A DNA stretch of 64,000 bases from Theropithecus gelada. Its lineage: Eukaryota; Chordata; Mammalia; Primates; Cercopithecidae. A program made the translations under genes and the position numbers. The DNA lies in assembly GCF_003255815.1 (NCBI RefSeq), contig NC_037668.1:65057582-65121581 (forward strand), written 5' to 3'. The notes below the pieces were generated by a model that was given only the letters and a program-made list of their open reading frames with translations, was not told the origin of the DNA and did not search any database. This document shows positions 11,175-21,295 of the stretch, in pieces; positions within the stretch are counted from its first letter, which is position 1; each line of letters begins with the position of its first letter.

Positions 11175-11175
<1 letters not shown>

Positions 11176-11311
11176 GAAATGCACATTCTTAGGCTCTGCC
11201 ACAGATCTTTTAAATCATAATCTCTGGGGGTGGGGCCCAACAATATTTGTTTTAACAAGCTCTTTAGATGATTCTGATGTAGACTAAAGTTCGAGAACCA
11301 CTGACCCAAGC

Positions 11312-11517
11312 CAGAGGTCAGCAAAGTTTTTGTCTATGAAGAACAAGATAGTAAATATTTTAGGCTTTGAAGGTCAGATGGTCCCTGTTGCAACCTCTGA
11401 ACTCCGTAGTTGCTGTGTGAAAGCAGCCACAGATGATATACAAACAAATGGGTGTAGTGATATTACTTACAAAAAATGGGCAGGTGTGGCCTATGAGCTG
11501 TAGTTTCCCCACCCCCG
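11312..11517 (+). mobile_element. MER58-like hAT element
   Basis: Begins 'cagaggtcagcaaagttttt' and includes 'agatagtaaatattttaggc' and 'gctgtgtgaaagcagccaca'. The end 'tagtttccccacccccg' mirrors the start. Flanking 8-mers ACCCAAGC (11304-11311) and ACCTCAGC (11518-11525) agree at 6 of 8 positions, as expected for an aged hAT target duplication. Confidence 0.75.
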
Positions 11518-11548
11518 ACCTCAGCGAAGGTACCATGTCAAAGCACGC

Positions 11549-11550
<2 letters not shown>

Positions 11551-11582
<32 letters not shown>

Positions 11583-12186
11583 AGACAGAATCTCGCTCTG
11601 TTGCCAAGGCTGAAGTGCAGTGGCACTATCTCAGCTCACTGCAACCTCCACCTCCCGGGTTCAAGCGATTCTCCTGCCTCAGCCTCCCTAGTAGCTGGGA
11701 TTATAGGCACACACCACCATGCTTGGCTAATTTTTGTGTTTTTCTTTTTGTTTTTGTTTTTTTCTTGAGATGGAGTATTGCTCTTGTTGCCCAGGCTGGA
11801 GTGCAATGGCACGATCTCAGCTCACTGCAACCTCTGCCTCCCGGGTTCAAGCAATTCTCCTGCCTCAGCCTCCCAAGTAACTGGGATTACAGGCATGCAC
11901 TACCACGCCCAGCTAATTTTTTGTATTTTTAGTAGAGATGGGGTTTCACTATGTTGACCAGGCTGGTCTCAAACTCCTGACCTCAGGTGATTGACTCATC
12001 TCAGCCTCCCAGAGTGCTAGGATTATAGGCGTGAACCACCGCACCCGGCCTAATTTTTGTATTTTTAGTAGAGATGGGGTTTCACCATGTTGGCCAGGTT
12101 GGTCTTGAACTCCTAATCTCAGGTGACCCACCCACCTCCGCCTCCCAAAGTGCTGGGATTGCAGGCGTGAGTCACCACACCCAGCC
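11551..12186 (-). mobile_element. Alu carrying a second Alu
   Basis: The outer minus-strand Alu runs 11551-11743 (T-tail, right arm) and resumes at 12051-12186 (left arm). The interruption is another complete Alu in the same orientation. Confidence 0.92.
11744..12050 (-). mobile_element. Inner Alu (nested)
   Basis: Complete Alu inserted in the linker of the outer one. TAATTTTTGTGTTTTT (11728-11743) and TAATTTTTGTATTTTT (12051-12066) are the target copies, themselves Alu linker sequence. Confidence 0.92.
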
Positions 12187-12198
12187 TGCAACGTGCAC

Positions 12199-12505
12199 TT
12201 TTTCTTTTTTTTTTTTTTTTTTTTTGAGATGGAGTCTCACTCTGTTGCCCAGGCTGGAGTGCAGTAGCACTGTATCAGCTCACTGCAACCTCCATCTCCT
12301 GGGTTCAAGCAATTCTCCTGCCTCAGCCTCCCAAGTAGCTGGGATTACAGGTGCCCACCACCACACACCTGTCTAATTTTTTTATATTGTTAGTAGAGAC
12401 AGGGTTTCACCATGTTGGCCAGGCTGGTCTCAAACTCCTGACCTCAGGTGATCCACTCGCCTCAGCCTCCCAATGTGCTGGGATTACAGGCATGAGCCAC
12501 CGCGT
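12199..12505 (-). mobile_element. Alu, third of the cluster
   Basis: Complete minus-strand Alu from the T-tail at about 12199 to 'gagccaccgcg' at 12505, only a dozen bases after the previous Alu. Confidence 0.93.
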
Positions 12506-12675
12506 CATTTAAGCTCACAATTCACATCTCTAGCTAACGGAAGTAAAATTTCAGGGCTAAACAAATTTCTTTTTTATAAAAATTCCATTTATTCAACAAA
12601 TTAGTAAATGCCTTCTCCACATTCAATATACAGAAATGAAAAAGATGTTATCAGCAACCTTCCAAAAAAGGAACT

Positions 12676-12880
12676 CAAATTAGCTGAGCGCCTGTCATGA
12701 GCCAGCAACTGCACGTGTGTTGTCCCATTTATTCCTCGCACAACCCTACCACGTTGGCACTATTCTCCCCATTTGATAATTAAGGAGACTGAGGTTCAGA
12801 GGCCAAAGTGGCTTGCCCTAGGCCACACAGCCAGGATTCAGATCCAGTTCTGACCAATTCCAAAGCCAGGGCTGTGTCTC
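12676..12880 (-). mobile_element. MIR SINE
   Basis: Reverse-complement MIR core: 'gtgttgtcccatttattcct', 'gataattaaggagactgagg', 'ccctaggccacacagccagg', 'ttcagatccag'. tRNA-derived old mammalian SINE. Confidence 0.8.
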
Positions 12881-13057
12881 CCAAGGGAAAGACCTGACAG
12901 TCAGTGCAGACTGGGCTTGTTTCATGAAAACCACTTTGGTGCATGTGTCTTTATGAATGGGTGTACCTTCACGCCATCAAGCCTGACCAGTAGCCCCACC
13001 GCCCTGCCTCCCTAGTCCTGCCACCAGTACCTTCTCCTTCTGCCTTCAGGGAAGTCA

Positions 13058-13343
13058 GCCAAGCACAGTTGCTCATGCCTGTAATCCCAGCATTTAGGGA
13101 GGCTGAGACAGGAGGATCATTTGAGCCCAAGACACCAGCCTGGGCGATATAGTGAGACCCCATCTCTACCAAAAAAACAAAAACTTAGCTGGGCATAGTG
13201 GTGCATGCCTGTAGTCCCCAGCTTGGGAGGCTGAGGCAGGAGGATCACTTGAGCCCAACAGCTCGAGGCTGCAGTGAGCTGTGATTGCACCACTGTACCC
13301 TAGCAACAGAGGGGAACCCTGTCGCAAAAAGAAAAAAAAAAAG
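13058..13343 (+). mobile_element. AluJ
   Basis: Plus-strand Alu with J-type wording ('cctgggcgatatagtgagac', 'ccatctctaccaaa', 'gaggctgcagtgagctgtga'). Diverged; tail of A residues at 13323-13343. Confidence 0.92.
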
Positions 13344-14943
13344 GAAAGTCAAATGCCACTTGTCTCATCTGCCAAAAGAGCCATGAAATGAATCTGAAAG
13401 AAAGTGGAGAAATAAATCACAACTTTCCCACGTGTTGTGTGCCTCTTCTCAAAATGCAAGCTGGGGCTCCCTGGGAGATGGGGAGTGTTGCTACTTTTTA
13501 ATAATATGCAAAGTGATTTTTTAGGAAGAATGTGCTTTTTTGGATGAACATTGATTGAATCCCATCTTTCTGACCAGAGAGCTAAATCAAGCCTTTCAGG
13601 CAGGTGATTGAAACGATGCTAGAAGTCTATTTGATTTCACTCAAACCCGCCCTTGTGAGAAGGGAACTAAGAGCTTCCCGCTATCTCAAGAATCATCAGA
13701 TTAAGGAGAAGCTGGAGCTAATAAGGAACCAGAGTGGCTGTTTCAGCCCCAGCTTCTGGCTGAATGCAGCTGGTTCTGAAGAGGCTAGGATCCCCAGGGG
13801 CCAGGAGCAGTGACTTCCCACCTCTCCCGCCCAGAAAGTTTCTCCTTCCAGCCAATATAATGTTTTTTGTTTCAGGTTAGCTTTGCAGAAATAAATTCAT
13901 GCATTTTCTGCAGTTAACTGGGGCATGAAAGTGGCCATGGCTTTGGGGAAGTAACCAGTTTGCACAGCACTGTACCAGGAAGGGACCGAGACTCCTGGGA
14001 GGCGCTTCAGCAAAACAGGAGGAGCTATGGACATGTCCTCATCCTGGCTTTGTTTCTGCACAGGAGCCACTACTGCACTCTCATCCCCTTGTCCCCTCCC
14101 CTGGCCCATCTGAAACCTGGTCTCAGGGAATTATCCCCTGGGAAGGTTCTGGCTCCCCGAGAAAGGGAGGAACAAAGGACCTTCCAAAATGCTGCAGGCA
14201 TTCCAAATTTTCTTTTTGGGGCAGTGAATCCTCGGGGACAGCTATCAACACTCTCCCATCAGCCTCTTCTCCACAGCTATCATCTGTCTATCTTTATAAG
14301 GCCCCTCCTGATACACTCTCTCCTTTCTCTCTTGCCGCTTCGCTCCTCCCCAGGGCTACTTCTCCCTCTTCCCCAAAGACAACCTCAAAACACCTCAGAG
14401 ATTAACTGAAAGCTGTATCCAGAATATGATCAGTTTAGCTCAGCCAGAAGCCTCCTGCACCCCCTTTGTCACAGCTCCCGTGGCAAAGACGCTCTCCCAA
14501 ATGGGCAGGAGAACCAGAGGGCAAGACCCCAGAGCAGTGGCCTGGAAGGCCCAGCGATGGCCTCCTTCGCAGGGAACAGAATTACCCTGAGAACTTCGAA
14601 GAGTCACCAGCATGCGGGTCTAGAAGGCAGCCTGCTTGGAAACGAGTGACCTGCCTGGAGACAGGTGACCTCCCTGGAGCCAGGTGACAGGTGACCTCCT
14701 GGTGCTGCCCTCCCCATGCTACCTGCACTGCTTTGCCTGGTCTGCGATGTGAGCATGGCCTGGGGCTCATGCCCACAGCAGCTTGCAATAGGCAAAAGCA
14801 TCCCCACTGCTCCCCACAAAACTAGATTAAACAAAAGCAAGACAGAAGTGGGGCCTGGTATTTGCAAAGGATACAGAGAGAGAGAGAATGTGACTAGATT
14901 GGATGCACCTGCCCAGAAAAGGGGTGAGACCTCATTTATCTTT
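13344..14943. other. Repeat-poor stretch, no gene recognised
   Basis: No interspersed repeat is recognised over 1.6 kb. The block at 13400-13720 has AT-rich words ('tttttaataatatgcaaagt', 'aaatcaagcctttcaggc') that could be conserved non-coding DNA. The open frame at 13960-14409 (149 codons, plus strand) has no recognisable domain. A short GT-GA direct repeat ('gtgacctccctgg') occurs at 14647-14698. Confidence 0.4.
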
Positions 14944-15243
14944 ATCTTTTTTTTTTTTTTGAGAAGGAGTTTCGCTCTTGTAGCCCAGGCTGGAGTGCAA
15001 TGGCGCAATCTCGGCTCACTGCAACCTCTGCCTCCTGGGTTCAAGCGATTCTCCTGCCTCAGCCTCCCAAGTAGCTAGGATTACAGGCATGTGCCACCAT
15101 GTCCAGCTAATTTTGTATTTTTAGTAGAGATGGGGTTTCTCCATGTTGATCAGGCTGGTCTCAAACTCCCGACCTCAGATGATCCACCTGCCTCGGCCTC
15201 CCAAAGTGCTGGGATTACAGGCGTGAGTCACCGCACCCGGCCA
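14944..15243 (-). mobile_element. AluS
   Basis: Complete minus-strand Alu. ACCTCATTTATCTTT is present at 14929-14943 and again at 15244-15258 as target duplications. Confidence 0.95.
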
Positions 15244-15514
15244 ACCTCATTTATCTTTTAACCCCAATAGCTGCCTCTGTGCCTGGCTCTGTGCAATGAC
15301 AGAAAGAGAGGGAGAGGTGAAAAGAGAGAGGAAATCAGGAAGAAAAAGAACTTGTTGGAAAGCACATTGAGCCAGAGCTCAGAAAACTGAATCGCAGGGC
15401 AATGCAGATTTCTCAGGCACCAGACAAAAGGATCCTGGATCAGGTTTGGACTCAGGGGGATGGCTAGCCCAGCCAGACTGACAGAAGCAAGATGCTGGCT
15501 GACCTTGGACAGAG

Positions 15515-15635
15515 AGTGAGAGCAGTGGGCTGGGAGTCAGAAAGCCAGCCCCACTAGCCAGCCCCCTGACAGTGTCCCCTGGGCCTCAGTCTCCTCACCA
15601 GTAAAATGGGTTGATGACACCATCTTCAAGATGCC
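15515..15635 (+). mobile_element. MIR SINE fragment
   Basis: Plus-strand MIR text: 'gtgggctgggagtcagaaag', 'gggcctcagtctcctcacca', 'gtaaaatgggttgatgacac'. Confidence 0.65.
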
Positions 15636-15994
15636 TTCTCACATGTGCTCTGTGCTGGCCTCACCTGTAGGCAGCTGGGCCTTGACAGAACTCCCTGCCT
15701 GGGCAAAATGTTGTGGGGGCACTCAGAGGGCAAGCCAAAAAGTGTGCTGCTGACCTAGAAGTCCCCAGAAGGAAGATGGAGAGGAAGATAGAGACACCAG
15801 AAGGTACATATCCAGACCTGCTGGCAACAGTGGGGCTGGCAGGTGGGGAGGGGGCACAATCAGGCAGCCACATCCCCTTCCCACCCCGCCTCTGAACGCC
15901 ACCTCTAAAGCCAGTCCTCATGTGTTCTTCTGCCTTCCTATTTAATACATCCTATTCTTTTCCCTCATAGCACCCATCCCGATTTTTTTTTCTT

Positions 15995-16310
15995 ATTTAT
16001 TTAGAAAACAACCATTTATTACAGAGCACTTATATGTGCCAGGCACTGTTTTCTAAGTGCTTTATGAATATTGATTCCCCTAGTCCTCATAACAACCCTC
16101 TGAGTTAAGGGCTATGGTTCATCCCATTTTACAGATGAGCAAACTGAGACACAGAAAATGAAGGAACTTGCCCAAGATCACTGCAGTGAAAAAGCAGCAA
16201 AGCCAGGATTCAAACCCATGCCCTTCCTAAGGGCAGGGCTTAGATCTGTTTCATTCACAGTCTGGCGCATAAGAGGTGCCAGATACATTTACTGAATACA
16301 GAACTGAATG
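15995..16310 (-). mobile_element. MIR SINE plus L2-like tail
   Basis: Near-complete reverse-complement MIR at 15995-16235 ('cagagcacttatatgtgcca', 'cccattttacagatgagcaa', 'aagccaggattcaaaccc'). It is followed to about 16310 by plus-strand L2-terminus wording ('cagtctggcgcataagaggt'). Confidence 0.8.
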
Positions 16311-16574
16311 CTAGGACGCAGATTGGCTGACACAGGTTCAAACTACCACTGAAGAGACCTCTGGGGCCAGGCAGGAACTTGCTCCCACGGCTGTGGGGCA
16401 TCAAAGATGGGGTCGAGTCTGCTCCCCACCCGGCCCTTCTGTATCCTGGGCCAGGGTTGACCTGGGCCCTAAGCAGTGAGGAGACCTCAAGAGGATCCCT
16501 GAGTCTGGCTCCAACCCGTCCTGGGGTCTGTGGAAACAGGAGCCTCTGCCTTCCTGTGGCTTCCTCTACCCCCC

Positions 16575-16985
16575 TCCACCTCCATGGTTGGAGACTCCAA
16601 TTAATTATGCTGTGTAATTAGATAAAGAATATTCATTTTTCATTAATGACGGTAAACCCTTGCTCTGTGGCTGAGTTCCTTATGTTTTAATTAAGCGGGG
16701 CTCCTGAAAGCCGCGTGGCTCCTCTGCGAGTGCCCCCTCTTCTAATGAACAGTCACTTAGAATTTTAAGAAGTGACGGATTCCTTCCCCAAGTTAATTAC
16801 CCCAAAATTAGCTTAATCACAGCTCATTTAAACTTATCTAAACAACAGCGCAAGGAGTTCCAGGAAACAGAGGTTCTGACTTTCCTCATTAGAGTCAAAA
16901 AAAGTAATAATAAGGCGTTCCAGGAAACAGAGGTTCTGGCTTTCCTCATTAAGAGTCAAAAAAAGGAATAATAACATAAACATCC
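16575..16985. promoter_or_regulatory. Candidate conserved non-coding element
   Basis: Repeat-free, AT-rich block dense in homeodomain-type cores: 'ccaattaattatgctg', 'gtgtaattagataaag', 'ttttcattaatgacgg', 'gttttaattaagcgg', 'aagttaattacccc', 'attagcttaatcac'. The composition differs sharply from its GC-rich flanks. This style is typical of developmental enhancers, but conservation and activity are inferred, not shown. Confidence 0.45.
16857..16974 (+). repeat. 60-bp tandem duplication
   Basis: Two adjacent copies, 16857-16913 and 16917-16974, each running from GTTCCAGGAAACAGAGGTTC to 'aataataa'. They differ by one substitution in the first half and small changes in the A-run. Confidence 0.92.
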
Positions 16986-17384
16986 CCTCTAGTAGGTAGT
17001 GGTGACCCCTTAGTCCTTCAGCTGCAGCTTGCTCAGAGCAGGAATGTTTACAGCATCAGGGGACTGACCCAGGGATGGGGACATTTGGCCTTTTCCAAAG
17101 CCAATGGCCCATCTGTGGCTGCCTGGGTTCCTGGGGTTGAGGGGTGCTAAGGACCCCTCTCCTAGTGGCTCTGAGAAAGGGAAAAACCCCAGGCCTTGGT
17201 CTGTCACTGCCCCTCCCACCCCCAAACACCCCTGCCTCTCCACGCACTCTTAGGTCAGGTCATAGCCAGAGTTGTAGCCTTGCTTGGCCCCTCCTGCTGG
17301 GCTTGTACAGACCACAGTGTCTTTGCAGAGCAGGGGACAAGGGGCTGGAGAAGCACAGACCAGGAATTCCATCTCAACTCTCTG

Positions 17385-17465
17385 CAGACAAGGCCCTCAC
17401 CAGCACAAGGCCTGACATCATAGACACTCAGTATGCATTTATTGAATGAATAAATTAATGAATGA
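17385..17465 (+). mobile_element. L2 LINE terminus
   Basis: 'aaggcctgacatcatagaca', 'tcagtatgcatttattgaat' and 'gaataaattaatgaatg' match the L2 end with its TGAATGA-like tail. Confidence 0.55.
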
Positions 17466-17594
17466 CCAACTGCATGGCCCTAGAATGCCGAGCCAGGATC
17501 AACAGAAAAACTTCCGGATTTTAGCTCACTACAAGAAAAGAATTATCTTCCAGTAAAATCTGCTTAAGCTGCCTTGGAAGAACATTATCAAGAC

Positions 17595-17800
17595 CTCATT
17601 GTGTGGCAGGCACTGGGTCAAGTCCTTAATATCAAATGTCTTGTATAGTCCTCACAACAGCCCTGTGTCATAAGGATGAGTAGTATTATCTTCATGTCAC
17701 AGGTGGGAAACTGAGGCACAAAGAGGTGACAGAACTCACCCAAGGTCACATTGATAATAAATGGCAGGATTTAAGAACAAACAGTCAGGCTCCAGAGCCT
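17595..17800 (-). mobile_element. MIR SINE
   Basis: Reverse MIR: 'ggcaggcactgggtcaagtc', 'agtcctcacaacagccctgt', 'gggaaactgaggcacaaaga', 'cagtcaggctccagagcct'. Confidence 0.85.
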
Positions 17801-17939
17801 CTTGGATAAGGAGTAAGTTCCCTGGACTGGGGGTTGTTCAAGAGGATGCTGTGGGACCACAGGTCTGGAGGATGCTCTAGAGGGGCCCTGTGTTGGAAGG
17901 AAAGAGAGGAGAGACTAGGTCACTCATGAACCCCCATTC

Positions 17940-18330
17940 TGTTGCAGATTGGAAGGGTTTGAGGCATCCGACATTTCCACCCGCCATGGGAATGTTGCTT
18001 AATCTAATCCTGTGGTTTGGAATGGTGAGACTGGAGCAAGCCCTGCAGATAAGCACCAGCCCGCCCCACAGGGACCAGGCAGGCCAGCAGGAGGTGCAGC
18101 TTTCCTTCCTCACAGAACAGCTGAGTGGAGGCTGTTGCACTCCTGTTCAGAGGGGGCTGGGAGATTATTTATCTGCATCCTCTGTTCCACACAGTTGGCT
18201 TTTCTCTGCCAACTCCCTATAGGGGTGGGAATGCTCAAAAAGCCTGGAAGGGGCGGTGAGCCATCATAAAAGGCTTCCAAAAATAAGAGGCTGCCTTCCT
18301 GGGAGAGATAAATGGCTCTGGCAGCCCCAT
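17940..18330. promoter_or_regulatory. Candidate enhancer-like block
   Basis: Repeat-free sequence with a MEF2-like A/T core (CCAAAAATAAGAGG at 18277-18290), GATA-type words ('agataaatggctc', 'ggagattatttatctgc'), TEAD-like 'gggaatg' (twice) and a GC-box-like 'aaggggcggtga'. The combination suggests a muscle/mesoderm-type regulatory module; inference only. Confidence 0.3.
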
Positions 18331-18439
18331 GCTCCTGGCCCCTTCTGCCCAATCCCAGGTCACTCTGGCTCACCAAAGGACTCTAGCTCCTGGCAAGGAT
18401 CCAGAACTTGCCAGCCATTACCTGTCCCCTCCTCCAACT

Positions 18440-18457
18440 CCCCCCCCCCCCCCCCCC
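18440..18457 (+). repeat. C18 homopolymer
   Basis: Eighteen consecutive C residues, unusually long for this base; capable of i-motif/G-quadruplex structure and prone to length change. Confidence 0.97.
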
Positions 18458-18461
18458 ACCA

Positions 18462-18815
18462 CCAAGAGGCGGCACCACTGCGGAGACACTGTAATTCCAG
18501 CTGTCACTGCCCTAATTACACCCCACGGTCCTCCCGCCAGCACCGTGCACCCCGCGCAGCCTGCATAATGGGCCTTGTTTTTAAAGACACTCTCTCCTTT
18601 TCACAGAGGCCTTTTGAAGGTGAACAATCTCACACAATGTCGCTTAATGACAGCACTGCCTAGCTCTCCAGCAATTCCCAACCCCCAGCCCCCAGCTCCC
18701 TTCGTCTCTCACTCTCTTTTTTATTTTTTTACTTGATAATCATCATAATTGTCATAATCACTCTGGAGTTAAGAGAAGGTACCTGGGACATTTCAATCAA
18801 TTATAAAGTGACCTA
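18462..18815. promoter_or_regulatory. Candidate conserved non-coding element
   Basis: Repeat-free block with 'cactgtaattccagctgtca', 'ctgccctaattacacc', 'gcctgcataatgggcc', 'gtcgcttaatgacag', 'gataatcatcataattgtca', 'caatcaattataaagtg'. Dense TAATTA/TAATNA cores and some CpG. Conservation is inferred. Confidence 0.4.
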
Positions 18816-19319
18816 ATAAAAGGTCAGGATGGTCTGTGGAGCAGGAGCCTGCAGGGAGGGAGAGAGACACACAATCACACATGAGCGAGTGCAGGGATGT
18901 GCATGCACACGCACACCCCACACGGGTACACAGGCCACACAGGTGCACACGCCAGGTCCTGAAGGCTGACAGCAAGGGAGTCAGAGACATGGGAGACTTC
19001 CTCCTGATGCTTCAGAACAAAGAACAGGGTTGGATCCTCTGGGAGAGACCCGCCGACCCCACCCACCCCAAGCCCTATAGAAAGCTCTCTTGCCTGACCA
19101 AAGCACAGCGCAGGGAGCCTCAGAGCAGTGATCGGGACTACAGGTATCAGAGGCCAGTGTCCTGAATCTGAGTTACTGCTTAGCTCCTTTCTGGCTCCCT
19201 ATTTAATCTCTCAAAGCCTCACCATACTCATCTGGAAAATGGGACAGCAAACAAACCCACCATAAAGTTCTGGAGAGGACTGAATGTTCTGACCAAATTA
19301 TCTAAAACAGTCTCTCTCA

Positions 19320-19611
19320 TCTGGGCATGGTGGCTCACGCCTATAATCCCAACACTTTGGGAGGCTGAGGAGGGAAGATTTCTTGAGCCTAGGAGTTTGA
19401 GACCAGCCTGGGCAACATAGCAAGACCTCGTCTCCACGAGAAAAAAAAAAAAAATAGCCTGGCGTAGTGACATGCGCCTGTAGTCCGAGCTGCTCAGGAG
19501 GCTGAGGTGGGAGGATTGCTCGAGCCTGGAAATTCAAGACTGCAGTGAGCCATGATCACACCACTGCACTTTGAGAACAAGACCCTATCTCAAAAATAAA
19601 AATAAAAAATA
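19320..19611 (+). mobile_element. AluJ
   Basis: Plus-strand Alu from 'ctgggcatggtggctcacgc' through a second arm to an A-rich tail ('aaaaataaaaataaaaaata'). Diverged, J-like ('cctgggcaacatagcaagac'). Confidence 0.92.
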
Positions 19612-19690
19612 ATTCCTCTCAGTGTATTAATGTATTTCCTTTAGGGCAATTACAACAATCTGAAAATACATTTTATAGAGATATATATAG

Positions 19691-19691
<1 letters not shown>

Positions 19692-19762
<71 letters not shown>
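19692..19762 (+). repeat. (GATA)n microsatellite
   Basis: 71 uninterrupted bases of GATA (almost 18 units). Long pure arrays of this kind are usually polymorphic. Confidence 0.97.
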
Positions 19763-19763
<1 letters not shown>

Positions 19764-19844
19764 TAGCTGCTGAACACACACCTCCTCCCATATGCTATCA
19801 GATCCTTGAGGGCAGCTTTATTCACATCTAGAGCATTTGAGATT

Positions 19845-20090
19845 AAAGAGCATAAACACCAGAGCTCAACTTGCCAAGTTCAAATCCTGATGCCAACACC
19901 TACCAACCGTGTGATCTTGGGTTAATTACTCAACCTCTCTGTGTCTCAGTTTTCCACAGCCGTAAAACTGGGATAATAAGAGTATCTACCTTGAGGGCTG
20001 TTGTGAGAATTAAAGAATGTATTATACATTAAGTGCTTGGAATGGTGCCCGCTCATAGTAAGCACTGTTTACCAAGGTTGTGGCATTATC
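19845..20090 (+). mobile_element. MIR SINE
   Basis: Near full-length plus-strand MIR: 'aagttcaaatcctgatgcca', 'accgtgtgatcttgggttaa', 'tgtgtctcagttttcc', 'ttgtgagaattaaagaatgt', 'gctcatagtaagcactg'. Confidence 0.88.
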
Positions 20091-20094
20091 CCAA

Positions 20095-20250
20095 ACACTT
20101 CCAACAATGCCTGCCATCATGCAGACACTCAATAAAGATCTGTTGAGTGGATAACGCATGTACAGCTCTTAGCAGTGAGCTTATACATGGCAAGCATTCA
20201 ATATGTGTCAGCTATTATTATCATCTTCATCACCATTATTGTCATTACTG
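20095..20250 (+). mobile_element. L2/MIR terminal pieces
   Basis: 'gccatcatgcagacactcaa' plus 'taaagatctgttgagtgg' (L2 terminus), then 'catggcaagcattcaatatg' with 'gctattattatcatc' (MIR terminus). Confidence 0.55.
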
Positions 20251-21067
20251 GGCATGGCTCTCGCCCTCCCTGCTTCCTCTGGGATCACTGTCCCCATCGT
20301 TCGGATGAGGAGTTGAGGCCAGGGACAGCTTGCCACAAAAGTCCCACCACTCTGGGCAGTCAGGACCCAACCCCTGTTCTCTGGGCCTCAGCACTTTCCC
20401 CACCCAGAAGCCTCACCTGAACTGCTGGCTCCAGAGGTGTTTAATAAACGCACGTCCCTCCCGCAGACACTCACCTCTCAGCTGCTAAAGCCTGGAGTCC
20501 AATCTGCTTTTGATGTGTCGAGGCCTCCTAGGAGCAGGCTCTTCCATCTAGAGGCTGAGCCATCTGCCACTAGCCCGGAGCTGTTGGGAGCCAGAGAGGA
20601 ACAGGAGCAGGGTGTGAAAGGGTTTCGTGCTCCTTGAAGCAGGGCAGGAGTGGGAGGAAGGGCACAGCCGTGTCAGACCTCTTCCCCCACCCACTTGTAA
20701 GACCCCGCAGTGAGACATGAGCCATCAGCACCACACCGGAAATAAACGCCAAAGCCAGCACCTCCGGAGAGGCCAAGTCCAGGTCCTCAGCAGAAGGGGA
20801 CAGAGCCCTGGCCACAGCTTCGTACCAGGACAGGAAAGTTCTAGACTGGGGGAGCCAGAAGTGGAACCCATAGGTCCCTCTAACCAAAACTAACAAATCA
20901 GCTTAAAGCAGATAAGATCAAGGTCGGATCTTTAAATGCCCTAAAAACTGAAAAGAATTTGGTACCATTCCCTTCCCCTCCCCTACTATAAATTTCAAAA
21001 TAAAATTTGATTTTTTTTAAATGACACAAAAGTTACAGGAATTACAAAAGCTACTGTAATCCCTGTG
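20251..21067. other. No gene or clear repeat seen
   Basis: GC-moderate single-copy-like sequence. Frames at 20437-20637 and 20570-20896 are short and featureless. Confidence 0.5.
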
Positions 21068-21295
21068 CAGTGATCAGGGTTGTGGACTCTGGAGCCCGGC
21101 TGGCTGGATTTAAATCCTGGCTTTGGGCAAGTCACTTGACCTTACTGTGCCTCAGTGTCCTCATCTTTAAAGGAAGTGATGACACCAGATTACTTCTTCA
21201 GGTGTTTGTGAGGATTAAGGATAATATAAATTAAGTACTGACAGCAAAACCTGTCACAGAGGGAAAGTCTATTAAATGTTATTATTATGACTCTT
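21068..21295 (+). mobile_element. MIR SINE
   Basis: Plus-strand MIR: 'gttgtggactctggagcccg', 'ttgggcaagtcacttgacct', 'gcctcagtgtcctcatcttt', 'ttgtgaggattaaggataat', 'ttattattatgac'. Confidence 0.88.

Larger units (their letters stand above)
10738..11303 (+). mobile_element. MER5A-like hAT element, split by an Alu
   Basis: Non-autonomous hAT-Charlie element. It begins CAGTAGTTCTCAATG and ends CGAGAACCACTG, matching terminal inverted repeats. Left half is 10738-10819, right half 11191-11303. An Alu with exact 16-bp duplications separates them. Confidence 0.85.

Noticed and set aside
11433..12376. Long frames such as 11433-11768, 11615-11932 and 12074-12376
   Set aside because: All are translations of Alu sequence (recognisable 'LLPRLECSG' and 'SLPSSWDYR' type words).
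12676..12880. tRNA-like core in MIR copies
   Set aside because: MIR heads derive from tRNA, but no copy here keeps a foldable tRNA with intact arms; no tRNA gene called.
13960..14409. 149-codon plus-strand frame
   Set aside because: No domain, no splice or promoter context, composition like surrounding non-coding DNA.
18793..19165. Frames with many C and H residues near 18.9 kb
   Set aside because: Arise from a short CACA/CACG-rich stretch; no zinc-finger spacing.
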